A stretch of 11,394 nt of DNA from Flavobacterium sp. (GCA_004296145.1 SEBM01000074.1:1-11394); one strand, 5' to 3'; shown: positions 1 to 7,225, counted from the stretch's first letter. Notes: generated by a model from the letters alone, not told the origin. Made by a program: numbers and translations.

Positions 1-1
1 C

Positions 2-100
2 GAAAAAATTCCGTTAAAAAAGTATCTCCTTCCGACAGGACAATATTATTCAGGTAAATGCAATGAAAAGTTGATTTGTGACACAATCGACACTGCATGA
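2..100 (+). CDS. C-terminal end of an upstream gene (partial)
   Basis: Frame 2 is open from the window edge to TGA at 98-100 and encodes about 32 residues ending in LICDTIDTA. The residues look like ordinary protein (two Cys, mixed polar and aromatic), but the family is not recognisable. The stop overlaps the ATG of the next gene as ATGA, a common sign of translational coupling, and this is the main reason to believe the frame. A shorter open frame 1 (stop at 55-57) is the alternative. If the call is right, the Crp/Fnr gene is the second or later gene of an operon that starts outside the window. Confidence 0.4.
   Translation, partial: EKIPLKKYLLPTGQYYSGKCNEKLICDTIDTA
76..86. promoter_or_regulatory. 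Short palindrome TTGTG-A-CACAA before the regulator
   Basis: TTGTGACACAA is a perfect inverted repeat of 5-base arms around one base. It lies 10 bases before the ATG at 97, within the end of the upstream reading frame. Its right half (TGACACAA) is identical to the right half of the longer palindrome at 688-705. A Crp/Fnr dimer usually binds a two-fold symmetric site, so this could be an autoregulatory operator. That role is inferred. Confidence 0.4.
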
Positions 101-723
101 AAAATCATTCTAGAAATGAAGCCGATCTTTTAGAGACATTGGGCTTTATCATTCCTCTACCCGCACCCTTTCAAAAGCGCGTAAACGAAGAGGTTATCAC
201 CGAAACTTTTAAACGAAAACACCTGTTGCTAAAGCCTGGTGAAACCGCCCGAAGGTTATACTTTATCCGGCATGGCTTCTTGCGAGCATATTTCATTGAT
301 AGCAACGGTAAAGAGTGCACCACCTGGTTTATGGGAAAAGGCGATCTGATGATTTCAGTGTATAGTTTTTTTACCCAAAAACCCGCTTATGAGTATATAG
401 AGGTACTTGAAGACAGTAAACTTCAATCACTGACCTGGAATCAGTTAAACAGCTATTACGCTGATTTTGAGGAGGGCAATCTACTTGGCCGTATCGTTAC
501 CCAGAAATACTATATGCTTAGCGAAGAACGGGCTCTTTTCCTGCGAACCCAAACCCCAGAAAACCGGTATGAAATGTTGATGGAAAAATACCCCGATATC
601 GAACAAAAAACCACTCAAAGCAACATCGCTTCTTATCTGGGAATAAGCCGGGAAACCTTGTCCAGAATTCACCGAAAAAAACTGGGATTGTGTCAGGTGA
701 CACAAAACGGCACCAAAAATTAG
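97..723 (+). CDS. Crp/Fnr-family transcriptional regulator
   Basis: The 208-aa protein has the two-part layout of the Crp/Fnr family: a cyclic-nucleotide-binding-like beta-roll at about residues 25-125 (LLLKPGETARRLYFIRHGFLRAYF, then WFMGKGDLM), a dimer helix, and a C-terminal winged HTH at about 172-194 (TTQSNIASYLGISRETLSRI). It lacks the cysteine cluster of FNR, and the phosphate-binding segment is not the canonical cAMP type, so the ligand cannot be given. Bacteroidota carry many such short regulators of unknown signal. ATG at 97 is the first possible start after the in-frame stop at 79-81; no Shine-Dalgarno is visible. The gene overlaps the preceding frame by 4 bases and ends 27 bases before a lipoprotein gene, so co-transcription is likely. 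Flanking palindromes at 76-86 and 688-705 may be its operators. Confidence 0.9.
   Translation: MKNHSRNEADLLETLGFIIPLPAPFQKRVNEEVITETFKRKHLLLKPGETARRLYFIRHGFLRAYFIDSNGKECTTWFMGKGDLMISVYSFFTQKPAYEYIEVLEDSKLQSLTWNQLNSYYADFEEGNLLGRIVTQKYYMLSEERALFLRTQTPENRYEMLMEKYPDIEQKTTQSNIASYLGISRETLSRIHRKKLGLCQVTQNGTKN
688..705. promoter_or_regulatory. 18-bp perfect palindrome, candidate operator for the lipoprotein gene
   Basis: TTGTGTCAGGTGACACAA is a perfect palindrome of 8-base arms around GG. It sits inside the last codons of the Crp/Fnr gene (LCQVTQ), 45 bases before the ATG at 751. Its outer TTGTG/CACAA matches the shorter palindrome at 76-86. Position, symmetry and neighbouring regulator suggest an operator; no binding is shown by sequence alone. 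Confidence 0.5.
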
Positions 724-750
724 TATTGTTTTAAACCTAAAATCTCTGTT

Positions 751-2166
751 ATGAAAACAAAACTTAAAATTTTCACCCTATTTATATTTACTTTTTCCGC
801 CTGTAACAAAGACAGCATAGAACAGCTAGAACCTGCCTCATCTCACAAAAACATTACTCTAACTTTGCCAGATGCCAAGGCTTATATCGCGCAAGCGCAA
901 AAGCACCAGGCCAACGAAAGTTCTGTTATAAAAGATTTGCAATTAGATTGGCAGACTGCGACAAACACCATAATAAAGGATGGCAACATCTGGAAAGTAA
1001 ATGTTCCTGGACGGCCAATATACCAAGGCGTTGAACAGGGCTACCGGCAGTTGGCTATAAAAAGAAACAGTAAAACGAACGAAATCGAAGCCCGTGTTAT
1101 AGAAGTCATACCAGACGCGATATATCTTCAGAAAGGAAACGTTCGAAATTCAAATTTTACAGGCCGCGTATTTGAGTACGACTTAGCGTATAAGCTCACA
1201 GGAGGTCAATTATATAGTGATGGCAAACAGGTAGGAGAAATTGGGCCAAAAGAAAACTTTGAGCTGCAAAAACAAGGCGTACTTGGAGATTTGAATCCGT
1301 TAAAGGGTGTACAGGGAAAATTGATGAAAATGCAGGTAATTGAGAGTTGCTCGTGGTATCAAGATAGCTACATGGATGCTAATGGCGAATTCACAGTACA
1401 TTCCGAAAGGATTTGTAGTTACTCCTTCTTTGATGATGGGATGAGCTTTTGGGGAGGCGGTGGCGGAGATTCCTATGGCGGAGAAAGTTCAGGAGGAGGA
1501 GGTGGTGGCGGCGGAGGCTCACCTTCTACTAATCCAACACCTCCCACTCCCGCCCCATCCAACCTACCCGGAGAAAACAATAATAAAGTTGATCCAAAAA
1601 AAATGATGGAATGCTTTTCACAAATTACAAATCCAAATGCTGCGTTTGTGGTCAGGGTTTATGTGGTGGAGCCACAGCCAGGTACTTCTTTTAATGTTGG
1701 TGCAAATAGTTTCGGTCATGTTGCGATATCCCTGAGCAAAACAAGTGGCAGCACTACGATTACCCAAACCGTGGGATTTTATCCAACAGGTTCCGGATTA
1801 GATAAACTCGACTCCAAATCTCAAATTCTTGACAATGGAGATATTCAATATAACATAGGCGCAATCTATTACGTTAATAGTGAAAGCTTTGCGAAGGTTA
1901 TTAATTATGTGAGCAATCCACCACAACAATATCATTTTACGGATTTTAATTGCTCGGCTTTTGTATATGGAGCCGGTCAGGCGGGCGGCATTCCCATCCC
2001 AGATCCTACAACAATGATAGGTATCAGCGGGCCTGGTGGCGCTGGGTATGCGCAAACGCCCGCAGGGATGGCAAGTGCTTTAAGAGACCAAAAGGCTAGT
2101 AATCCAAATTCAGACATCAATGAAGCTGGCGGAACCATACCAGCTAGTAAAGGAGAATGTAATTAA
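751..2166 (+). CDS. Lipoprotein with Gly/Pro linker and predicted permuted papain-like C-terminal domain
   Basis: This 471-aa protein starts with a lipoprotein signal: Lys-rich start, hydrophobic stretch and lipobox FSAC with Cys18. After the Cys comes NKDS, an acidic/Lys pattern that could favour export to the outer face of the outer membrane. Residues about 30-225 form a globular N-terminal region of unknown function. Residues 235-257 are a Gly-rich run (nine Gly in a row near its end), followed by a Pro/Thr stretch. From about residue 285 a separate domain follows with FGHVAIS (His323), VGFYP and FNCSAFVYGAGQAGG (Cys401). The order His then Cys, each in a typical setting, is that of circularly permuted papain-like folds (LRAT, YaeF/YiiX and permuted NlpC/P60 types), so a peptidase, amidase or acyltransferase activity is possible. 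The modular layout (constant anchor, flexible linker, enzymatic tip) recalls secreted effectors. The next gene starts 11 bases downstream and may encode a partner. Confidence 0.75.
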   Translation: MKTKLKIFTLFIFTFSACNKDSIEQLEPASSHKNITLTLPDAKAYIAQAQKHQANESSVIKDLQLDWQTATNTIIKDGNIWKVNVPGRPIYQGVEQGYRQLAIKRNSKTNEIEARVIEVIPDAIYLQKGNVRNSNFTGRVFEYDLAYKLTGGQLYSDGKQVGEIGPKENFELQKQGVLGDLNPLKGVQGKLMKMQVIESCSWYQDSYMDANGEFTVHSERICSYSFFDDGMSFWGGGGGDSYGGESSGGGGGGGGGSPSTNPTPPTPAPSNLPGENNNKVDPKKMMECFSQITNPNAAFVVRVYVVEPQPGTSFNVGANSFGHVAISLSKTSGSTTITQTVGFYPTGSGLDKLDSKSQILDNGDIQYNIGAIYYVNSESFAKVINYVSNPPQQYHFTDFNCSAFVYGAGQAGGIPIPDPTTMIGISGPGGAGYAQTPAGMASALRDQKASNPNSDINEAGGTIPASKGECN

Positions 2167-2177
2167 ATACAAAGATC

Positions 2178-2507
2178 ATGAAAAAGACAACCAAAATCAT
2201 CCTAACTAGTATTTTAACACTTATAATCATATCTAACTTACCACCTATTGCTTTCTTTTTTCAAGAAGACTACGCCTACCAAAATAAGGATGGTAGTTTT
2301 AAATATCAAGAGCAATCTGGTAAAGGCTTAGATTTTAAAGTATGTAAAATCAGATTTGACCGCTTTAAAAAAGAGAACCCAAATAGTCCTAATAAAATAC
2401 TTTATAGAACTTTCGAAATAAAACCTTGGAGATTTTGGGAATGGTGGCAAATGGTTGCTAAAATTGAAAGGTTCAATTTACCGTATTTATATCAAAACGA
2501 TCAATAA
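2178..2507 (+). CDS. Small single-span membrane or secreted protein of unknown function
   Basis: The 109-aa product starts MKKTTKIILTSILTL and has one hydrophobic helix at about residues 5-28, then a polar domain with a Trp-rich block (KPWRFWEWWQ, residues about 82-91). No family is recognised. It starts 11 bases after the stop of the lipoprotein gene, with AAAGATC before the ATG, so the two are almost certainly one transcript. Its size, membrane anchor and position make it a candidate partner or immunity protein for the lipoprotein's C-terminal domain; this is a guess from layout. Confidence 0.7.
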   Translation: MKKTTKIILTSILTLIIISNLPPIAFFFQEDYAYQNKDGSFKYQEQSGKGLDFKVCKIRFDRFKKENPNSPNKILYRTFEIKPWRFWEWWQMVAKIERFNLPYLYQNDQ

Positions 2508-2519
2508 CAACAATTAAAA

Positions 2520-2604
2520 CGTTTTTTGGGACGAAAATTTTATTGTATAGCAATAAGGCCTATCTTTAATTTTTTAGGTAAAAAAAATAAAAAGGTTCGT
2601 TTTT
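2520..2604 (+). repeat. Possible degenerate copy of the interspersed repeat
   Basis: CGTTTTTTGGGACG at 2520-2533 matches the repeat core seen at 9638-9651 (CGTTTTTTGAGACG) with one change, and TTCGTTTTT recurs at 2596-2604. The bases between do not align well with the rest of the unit, so this may be a remnant or a chance match. Confidence 0.25.
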
Positions 2605-2607
2605 AAT

Positions 2608-2638
2608 ATACAGCTAAGCATCATATCATTAGCTGTAT
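2608..2638. terminator. Hairpin between convergent genes, probable shared terminator
   Basis: ATACAGCTAA at 2608-2617 and TTAGCTGTAT at 2629-2638 form a perfect 10-bp stem with an 11-base loop. On the + strand it is followed by a T-rich stretch (TGATTTATTT). It lies between the end of the gene at 2507 (+) and the end of the gene at 2663 (-), as expected for a terminator serving both. The stem is AT-rich, so efficiency is uncertain. Confidence 0.45.
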
Positions 2639-2662
2639 TGATTTATTTAACAATTCACATCC

Positions 2663-3112
2663 TTATGGACAACTAATTGCCTTTCCATAATCCTCCTCAG
2701 TAAAGGTGTAGATAAATCTGAAATTGTTATTACTTATCTTTTCAGCTAGGTAACTTTTAATGTCTAAGGGACTGTGATCACCATAAGGGGGTGCTTGCCA
2801 ACACCTATTGCCATCAAAGTTTACTAAAAGATTTCGAACAGAATTTTTATAAGCTACCGGATCACCAAATGGTGAGGTATACTGGTCTGCTTGCATATTT
2901 TCGCTACCTTCTCCTGTTGTGTGGAAAGTAACTGTAGTATTAGGAGCAATATTATACTTCTCAAATTCTTTTATATATGTAACAGAATGATTTGTCTTAT
3001 TGATAAATACATATTCTGCATTTTTTGACCAATCTGTAATTTTTTTTCCACAACTTAGTAGAGATGAAACAGTTGTAAGCAATATTAAGAGATATCGAAT
3101 TTTAATTTTCAT
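2663..3112 (-). CDS. Small lipoprotein of unknown function
   Basis: The 149-aa protein has a lipoprotein signal with lipobox LLSC (Cys21) after a Leu-rich hydrophobic stretch, then GKKITDW. The mature part is mainly predicted beta (AEYVFINKTNHSVTYIKEF, TTVTFHTTGE), with Cys in NRCWQ and a second Cys three residues from the end (AISCP), which could pair. No family is recognised. The gene runs opposite to the left block and is followed by the hairpin at 2608-2638. ATG at 3112 gives a complete signal peptide. Confidence 0.75.
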   Translation of the reverse strand: MKIKIRYLLILLTTVSSLLSCGKKITDWSKNAEYVFINKTNHSVTYIKEFEKYNIAPNTTVTFHTTGEGSENMQADQYTSPFGDPVAYKNSVRNLLVNFDGNRCWQAPPYGDHSPLDIKSYLAEKISNNNFRFIYTFTEEDYGKAISCP

Positions 3113-3272
3113 TGTAAAATCTATTTTTTATTTTAACGACCAAAATTTAAATAATATATTTCAATTTCCAGAAACGTTTTGAAAATTTGTGCAGAAATGG
3201 CATTCCTCGCAGAACCATTGTCGCACCGCACTTAATTAAATAAATAACTGATCAAAAAATAATTCTGTTTTT

Positions 3273-4386
3273 TCAATCAAATAATTCCTTTAATAATAAA
3301 TAAAGATCCTTTGGGTCAATGTTTCTAGCTACCACCTTTCCCATTGGATTTATCAAGTAGTTATTTGGAATAGAGCGTACATTATAGTTTTTGGATATAG
3401 AACCATTCATACCTTTCAGTTCAGATATATTTGTCCATGGCAATTTATCCTCTTTTATAGCGTTTTTCCACTTTTGCTTTTCATCGTCGAAAGACACACC
3501 CAAAATGTCAAAATTATGTTTGCCAAACTGGCTGTATACTTTAATTAGTGCTGGATTTGTTTCTCGACATGGAATGCACCACGCAGCCCAGAAATCTACG
3601 AGAACATATTTGCCCTGAAATCGGATAATTTTACTTTTTTTCCTTCTGGTGTAAGGGCATTGAACGCTGGTGGAATCGCTCCTGATAATAAATTTTCAAT
3701 ATTATATAACAAAAGTTTACCATAACTAATCTGTTTAGCGATTGTCGGTATCAAGTTGAATAAATACCGGATAGTATCGTCAGGAAGAAATGAAGCTGAT
3801 CGTAGAGTATCTTCGAATTTATTAACGAATTTGGGTTTGATTTGATCCACTTTATGCACTGAATTGACGTAAAATTCTGGTGAGCCAAATTTGCACTGTC
3901 CCTGGCAAGGATTTTTTTTTGGGCGACCAGGGAATCGACTATTTCTCCTTAAATATAATTATCATAGTCTGCCCTAAGCCAGAGATACTTGCTTTTTAAA
4001 GCTACCTTAGTTTCATGATCGTCAAACTTTTCATATTCGATGGCAGTAGAGTTTTCAATGGAAATCTTTCGCATCAAAGAGTCTTGTATTCTTAGATTAG
4101 TTACACCGCTAGGGATATAAAGTATTTCTGATCTTTTTTTTAGTGTTAAATAATAAATTTCAGCGCCCTTTTGATCAAAAGAAAAAGTGAAACGTCCGTT
4201 TTCTAGAGTTGTTTTCAGTTCTAAGGAATGATGCATATCTATATTTAAAGAAGGATCAATTCTCCGCAGGGTGACCTCAATTCCATCTTTAAAAAATGGT
4301 GCAAATCCATTAAGTTCAACCTTCGCTTGCGCATTCCCCAAAAATGGGCGGATACACATCAGTAATATTCCCAATTTAATTTTCAT
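3273..4386 (-). pseudogene. Decayed TlpA/ResA-like thioredoxin protein with DUF4369 domain
   Basis: Three reading-frame pieces together form one gene of about 371 codons, the usual length of Bacteroidota DUF4369-TlpA proteins. The first (4386-3952) has a signal peptide (GILLMCIRPFLGNAQA) and a DUF4369-like beta region. An in-frame TAA at 3949-3951 stops it; the same frame continues beyond as GEIVDSLVAQKKILARDSA. A frameshift near 3820-3845 moves to a frame reading FEDTLRSASF and then GAIPPAFNALTPEGKKVKLSDFR. At 3613-3615 one G is missing from a G run: restoring it joins LSDFR to GKYVLVDFWAAWCIPC. The CxxC active site (WCIPC) is intact at 3567-3581, and the end reads SIPNNYLINPMGKVV, with the cis-Pro expected of thioredoxins. 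The intact family acts as a periplasmic thiol-disulfide oxidoreductase. With three lesions this copy is very probably inactive, unless the lesions are sequencing errors. Confidence 0.85.
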
Positions 4387-4388
4387 AT

Positions 4389-4805
4389 TTATGGTTTATT
4401 ATTTCTTCTGAAGTTTTTTATTTCCTCGTTCGTGAGGGTATCTAGAATTTTAGCATAGCGATAAAATGTTGCCCTTGTCAATTGAAGCCCTTTGTAGATT
4501 TGCTCCGGTGTTTTATCTATATCCTTATAAACTGAACGCATAACCAACAATTTAGAAATCGTATCTTTGGTAAAACCTTTCGGCCTGCCTCCCGTACGGC
4601 CTCTTGCCCTCGCGGATTCTAAACCAGCTTTTGTTCTTTCTCTGATTAATTCCCTTTCATATTCAGCTAATGAAGCAATGATATTTAAAAAAAGTCGACC
4701 ATTAATTGTTGAAGTATCAACTCCATCGGTTAAACCTTTGATAATAATTCCTTCTTCACTTAATCTTAAAACTAAATCAATTATATGTTTTAAGCTTCTT
4801 CCCAA
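4389..4805 (-). pseudogene. Serine recombinase (resolvase/invertase family), N-terminus missing
   Basis: The frame begins abruptly at the conserved (E)RLGRSLKHII and continues with the resolvase E-helix (EYERELIRERTKAGLESARARGRTGGRPKG) and a C-terminal HTH (TPEQIYKGLQLTRATFYRYAK). The first 65 or so residues of the catalytic domain, including the nucleophilic Ser in YxRVS, are absent: upstream in frame there are only about 11 codons to a TGA at 4839-4841, and no ATG. Of the catalytic set only the two Arg of RLGRS remain. The protein could at most bind DNA. Homology ends within 3 bases of a copy of the interspersed repeat core at 4809-4824. The gene ends 2 bases before the start of the thioredoxin pseudogene; both look like remnants of one inserted or rearranged segment. 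Confidence 0.85.
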
Positions 4806-4808
4806 ACG

Positions 4809-4824
4809 TTCGTTTTGTGAGACA
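4809..4824 (+). repeat. Core copy of the interspersed repeat at the recombinase breakpoint
   Basis: TTCGTTTTGTGAGAC at 4810-4824 matches the core TTCGTTTTTTGAGAC at 9636-9650 and TTCGTTCTGTGAGAC at 8005-8019. It begins directly where similarity to serine recombinases stops. The rest of the unit (GCTGAAAGAAAG) is not found beyond it. The match could be chance, but its position makes it notable. Confidence 0.4.
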
Positions 4825-4910
4825 AGATATTCTGAAATTCATTTCTAAAATTACAAACACGAAAATCCCCAGGTTTTGAAAATCGAATTTTAAAGATTGA
4901 AAGGAGAAAA

Positions 4911-6254
4911 CTAAGATTTATATGAAGATTTTTTTGCAGCCAGTTTTAAGACTTCCACAATCCCTTCGTTCTTTACGATATACATTCCTAAAGTTTCATT
5001 GGAAATCCCTTCTTTAAGTGAGTATGTAAAAACCGGCTTTTTGTTTTCAAAATAAGTGTCTAGGTATCGAAATGAGATATTTTTAAAGTTATTTAAAGAA
5101 GTAGCAAGCTCTATAATGTGAGTAGAGATAACAAACGCTGAATTTTGTATAGCTTGTAGCTCCGATATAATTAGAGAAGATGCATCATAGGCATCCTTTA
5201 CATTAGTTCCTCTAAACAACTCATCAAATATCACAAAAACATTTTGGCTTCTTAACAAAATTTCTGCAACCTCCTTTACTCTCTTTACTTCCGTATAATA
5301 ATGACTTAAACCTTCGTTGATATTGTCAGGAAGATTGATTGTAGTTACCAAACCATTAAGCACACTCAATTTCATTTCCTCTGCTGGAACGGGAAAGCCT
5401 AGGTGAGATAAATAAATAGTTAATCCTAAGGACTTTAACAAAGAGGACTTTCCAGCCATATTCGATCCTGTTAAAAATATTATGTTTTTAGTAACATCAA
5501 TATGGAGATCATTTTTAACTGGCTTTTTAATTGAAGGGTGAAAGAGCCCAATAATAGATATATTCAAATCTTCCTCATGATTAAAAATTGGAAATGATAA
5601 TCCTCTAGAAGCAGTAACTAAAGCAACATTTTCGAAAACGTCTAATTCATACATCAGTTGTAGAAACTTTTTAATGTTTTGTCTTTCTGCTCCGCGTATA
5701 GCTCTGTCTAACTTTGTTACATCTAAGAAACGAAGATGTTTTTCGTTGAGTAATGAAGCTTTCATTAAAACACCTCCATCAATGATATCAAGAATCTCAT
5801 CGAAAATTTCTAGAAGATATATTGGAGGGTTATTTGCTTTTTGATCGTTTATGAAGTTTAAAATATATTTTGTAGTCTTTATAAGATACTTGAGCCCAGT
5901 TTTAATAATATAATAATTGTTACTAGAATTACGTATTAGATAATCCGATAAAGCATCAAGTGGATTATTTTTAAAATGCTTAAATTTGCTTTCAAGATAG
6001 AAATCAATCAAATCAATCTCTTCATTTCTGATATCAAAATTAATTTGGTTATCAAAAAAAAACCTAATACCATCCCGCCTGGAAATGATTTCATCGCGAT
6101 TGTTGAGCGGATGATTCATAATCTCAATTAATCTTTTTCTACCACCTACCGTTCTTGTATACTTAAATAAATTTAATATCGAATTTGAACTTACATTTTC
6201 TGAGAAAATGTTTAGATCATTAAAGGTTTGCTTATCTATAATAAATGTGCCCAC
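4911..6254 (-). CDS. Stand-alone MutS-like ATPase (MutS domains III and V)
   Basis: The 447-aa protein has an N-terminal IDKQTFNDLNIF, a helical clamp/lever region (LNLFKYTRTVGGRKRLIEIMNHPL, as in MutS domain III), and a MutS ATPase: Walker A TGSNMAGKSS at 262-271, NINEGLSHYYTEVKRVKEV near 311-329, Walker B VFVIFDELFRGTN at 339-351, and STH at 377-379. It lacks the mismatch-binding domain I (Phe-x-Glu) and connector of MutS1 and the Smr domain of MutS2, so classical mismatch repair is unlikely. Such shorter MutS homologues are widespread in Bacteroidota with no settled role. The start is GTG at 6252-6254: the frame is open upstream only to a TAG at 6282-6284 without ATG, and the protein begins as the family usually does. 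Upstream DNA is non-coding. Confidence 0.85.
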   Translation of the reverse strand: MGTFIIDKQTFNDLNIFSENVSSNSILNLFKYTRTVGGRKRLIEIMNHPLNNRDEIISRRDGIRFFFDNQINFDIRNEEIDLIDFYLESKFKHFKNNPLDALSDYLIRNSSNNYYIIKTGLKYLIKTTKYILNFINDQKANNPPIYLLEIFDEILDIIDGGVLMKASLLNEKHLRFLDVTKLDRAIRGAERQNIKKFLQLMYELDVFENVALVTASRGLSFPIFNHEEDLNISIIGLFHPSIKKPVKNDLHIDVTKNIIFLTGSNMAGKSSLLKSLGLTIYLSHLGFPVPAEEMKLSVLNGLVTTINLPDNINEGLSHYYTEVKRVKEVAEILLRSQNVFVIFDELFRGTNVKDAYDASSLIISELQAIQNSAFVISTHIIELATSLNNFKNISFRYLDTYFENKKPVFTYSLKEGISNETLGMYIVKNEGIVEVLKLAAKKSSYKS

Positions 6255-6383
6255 AAAACTGAAATTATAATGTTCGAATTCCTAAATTAATATTAATTAC
6301 ATAGTAATTCTCTATGGCACATATGAAAACTCATCTGGCAAGTAAGCTTGTTACACTCTCGTATCAAATCAACAATATAAAAG

Positions 6384-6416
6384 TTCGTTTTTTAAGACGG
6401 TTTTGTGTTTCTTTCC
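6384..6416 (+). repeat. Partial copy of the interspersed repeat
   Basis: TTCGTTTTTTAAGACGG followed by a T-rich stretch and TTTCTTTCC matches the first third of the unit at 9636 (TTCGTTTTTTGAGACG, then TTTTCTCTTTGCC). The AGCTGAAAGAAAG part is absent. Same orientation as the other copies. Confidence 0.5.
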
Positions 6417-6565
6417 TTTAAAAACATATAAAGTGTTAACTAATAATCTTTGAGCTATTTATATCAACACTAAAGGAAGTATAACCATAATATTTGGTTT
6501 AGTATAATCTTATTTGAATTGAATTATAATTTTTATTTGCACCACATAATTTTGCTTAAACTTAA

Positions 6566-6573
6566 TACATTTA
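6566..6573 (+). promoter_or_regulatory. Possible -7 box for the 131-aa gene
   Basis: TACATTTA fits the Bacteroidota TAnnTTTG box except for the last base and lies 7 bases before the ATG at 6581. The nearest upstream TTTG at 6536-6539 is 26 bases away, longer than usual. If used, the mRNA would be nearly leaderless. Confidence 0.3.
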
Positions 6574-6580
6574 CGGCGTT

Positions 6581-6976
6581 ATGGATGAACAGGGGATTTT
6601 TGAAGCATGTTTCTCTTTGGCGGAAGATCTAATGTGGGAAAAGAATACCGCGCCATTAGATAAAATTGCGGCTCAGATTGATGAACTCTCACGGATGACT
6701 AATAAATATGTGAGAATCGTTAAAAAGAATTTTTTTATAATTGAGGATTTGCCTAACCGGCAAGAAATCATGATCAGTGCAATTATACACTTGAATGCTT
6801 TAGCGATCCCTCCGTTGAAGGGTAATTATCATTGGTTTGAGTATTCGTTGATTACACTTTTAGAAATAGTTAATCCTTATAGTTCTGCCGGGAAGCGTGG
6901 CATCCCTTTTCTACTGGCAGCTCGAAACGGTCTTGATCAGATGATCGAATGGGCTAATTATCCCGATGACGAATAA
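6581..6976 (+). CDS. Hypothetical soluble 131-aa protein
   Basis: No signal peptide or membrane helix is seen. The sequence is mostly predicted helix (EACFSLAEDLMWEKN, APLDKIAAQIDELSRM, FEYSLITLLEIVNPY) and ends acidic (NYPDDE). No catalytic motif or known family is recognised. The start ATG at 6581 follows a possible -7 box by 7 bases. It stands alone: the next gene is 452 bases downstream. A tandem array of the interspersed repeat begins within 5 bases of its stop codon. Confidence 0.65.
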   Translation: MDEQGIFEACFSLAEDLMWEKNTAPLDKIAAQIDELSRMTNKYVRIVKKNFFIIEDLPNRQEIMISAIIHLNALAIPPLKGNYHWFEYSLITLLEIVNPYSSAGKRGIPFLLAARNGLDQMIEWANYPDDE

Positions 6977-6980
6977 CTTG

Positions 6981-7175
6981 GTTTTTGAAACACTTTTCAC
7001 CCTGTAGTAATTAGTGTTTATGAACTTACAGCTGAAAGAAAGATATACAGTAGGGGTTGAATACTTTCGTTTTGAGAAACGATTTTTCTCTTTCCGTAAT
7101 TTGTGTAATTAAACTTACAGCTGAAAGAAAGATAAGCAGTATGGGATGAATACTTTCCATTGTTGAGACAACTTT
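6981..7175 (+). repeat. Tandem array of the interspersed repeat (two units plus a partial third)
   Basis: Unit 1 runs about 6981-7068 and unit 2 about 7069-7158, with a third start at about 7159-7175. ACTTACAGCTGAAAGAAAGA occurs at 7024 and again at 7113, a period of 89. Shared blocks in order are GTTTTTGA(G)A(A)AC, TTTTTCTCTTT, CGTAATT, ACTTACAGCTGAAAGAAAGATA, AGTANGGG and TGAATACTTTC. Both strands carry frequent stops and no ORF spans the array. It begins directly after the stop of the 131-aa gene. Confidence 0.8.
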
Positions 7176-7197
7176 AAAGTTCAACCTATATATATTA

Positions 7198-7225
7198 TTA
7201 ACATTTAGAGGCTAAACAATGTTAA
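7198..7225. other. Inverted repeat TTAACATT...AATGTTAA
   Basis: TTAACATT at 7198-7205 and AATGTTAA at 7218-7225 form an 8-bp stem, with an inner TAG/CTA pairing across a three-base bulge. It may be an RNA hairpin or a protein-binding site. It lies downstream of the repeat array and about 200 bases before the cupin gene. Confidence 0.4.

Larger units (their letters stand above)
6255..6580. other. Intergenic region between divergent genes
   Basis: This stretch separates the MutS-like gene (-) from the 131-aa gene (+). It is AT-rich with no convincing small gene. It holds a partial repeat copy at 6384-6416 and a weak promoter box at 6566-6573. The upstream region of the MutS-like gene contains TAATTTAG near 6281-6288 on the - strand, one change from TAnnTTTG, without a matching -33 box. 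Confidence 0.5.

Noticed and set aside
1..57. Frame-1 reading frame ending at TAA 55-57 as the upstream gene
   Set aside because: The frame-2 alternative reaches the ATGA overlap with the regulator and reads more like a protein; frame 1 has no such support.
1798..2055. Reverse-strand open frame within the lipoprotein gene
   Set aside because: It is a shadow of the strong + strand gene with no start context or recognisable motif; the same holds for the reverse frames at 481-705 and 518-703 and the + frames at 3000-3182, 3391-3618 and 4567-4848.
3113..3272. Small RNA or gene between the lipoprotein and thioredoxin genes
   Set aside because: No open frame, stable hairpin or consensus promoter was found in this 160-base gap.
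4389..4838. Functional resolvase or invertase
   Set aside because: The catalytic Ser domain is missing and the frame has a TGA about 11 codons upstream of the first conserved residue.
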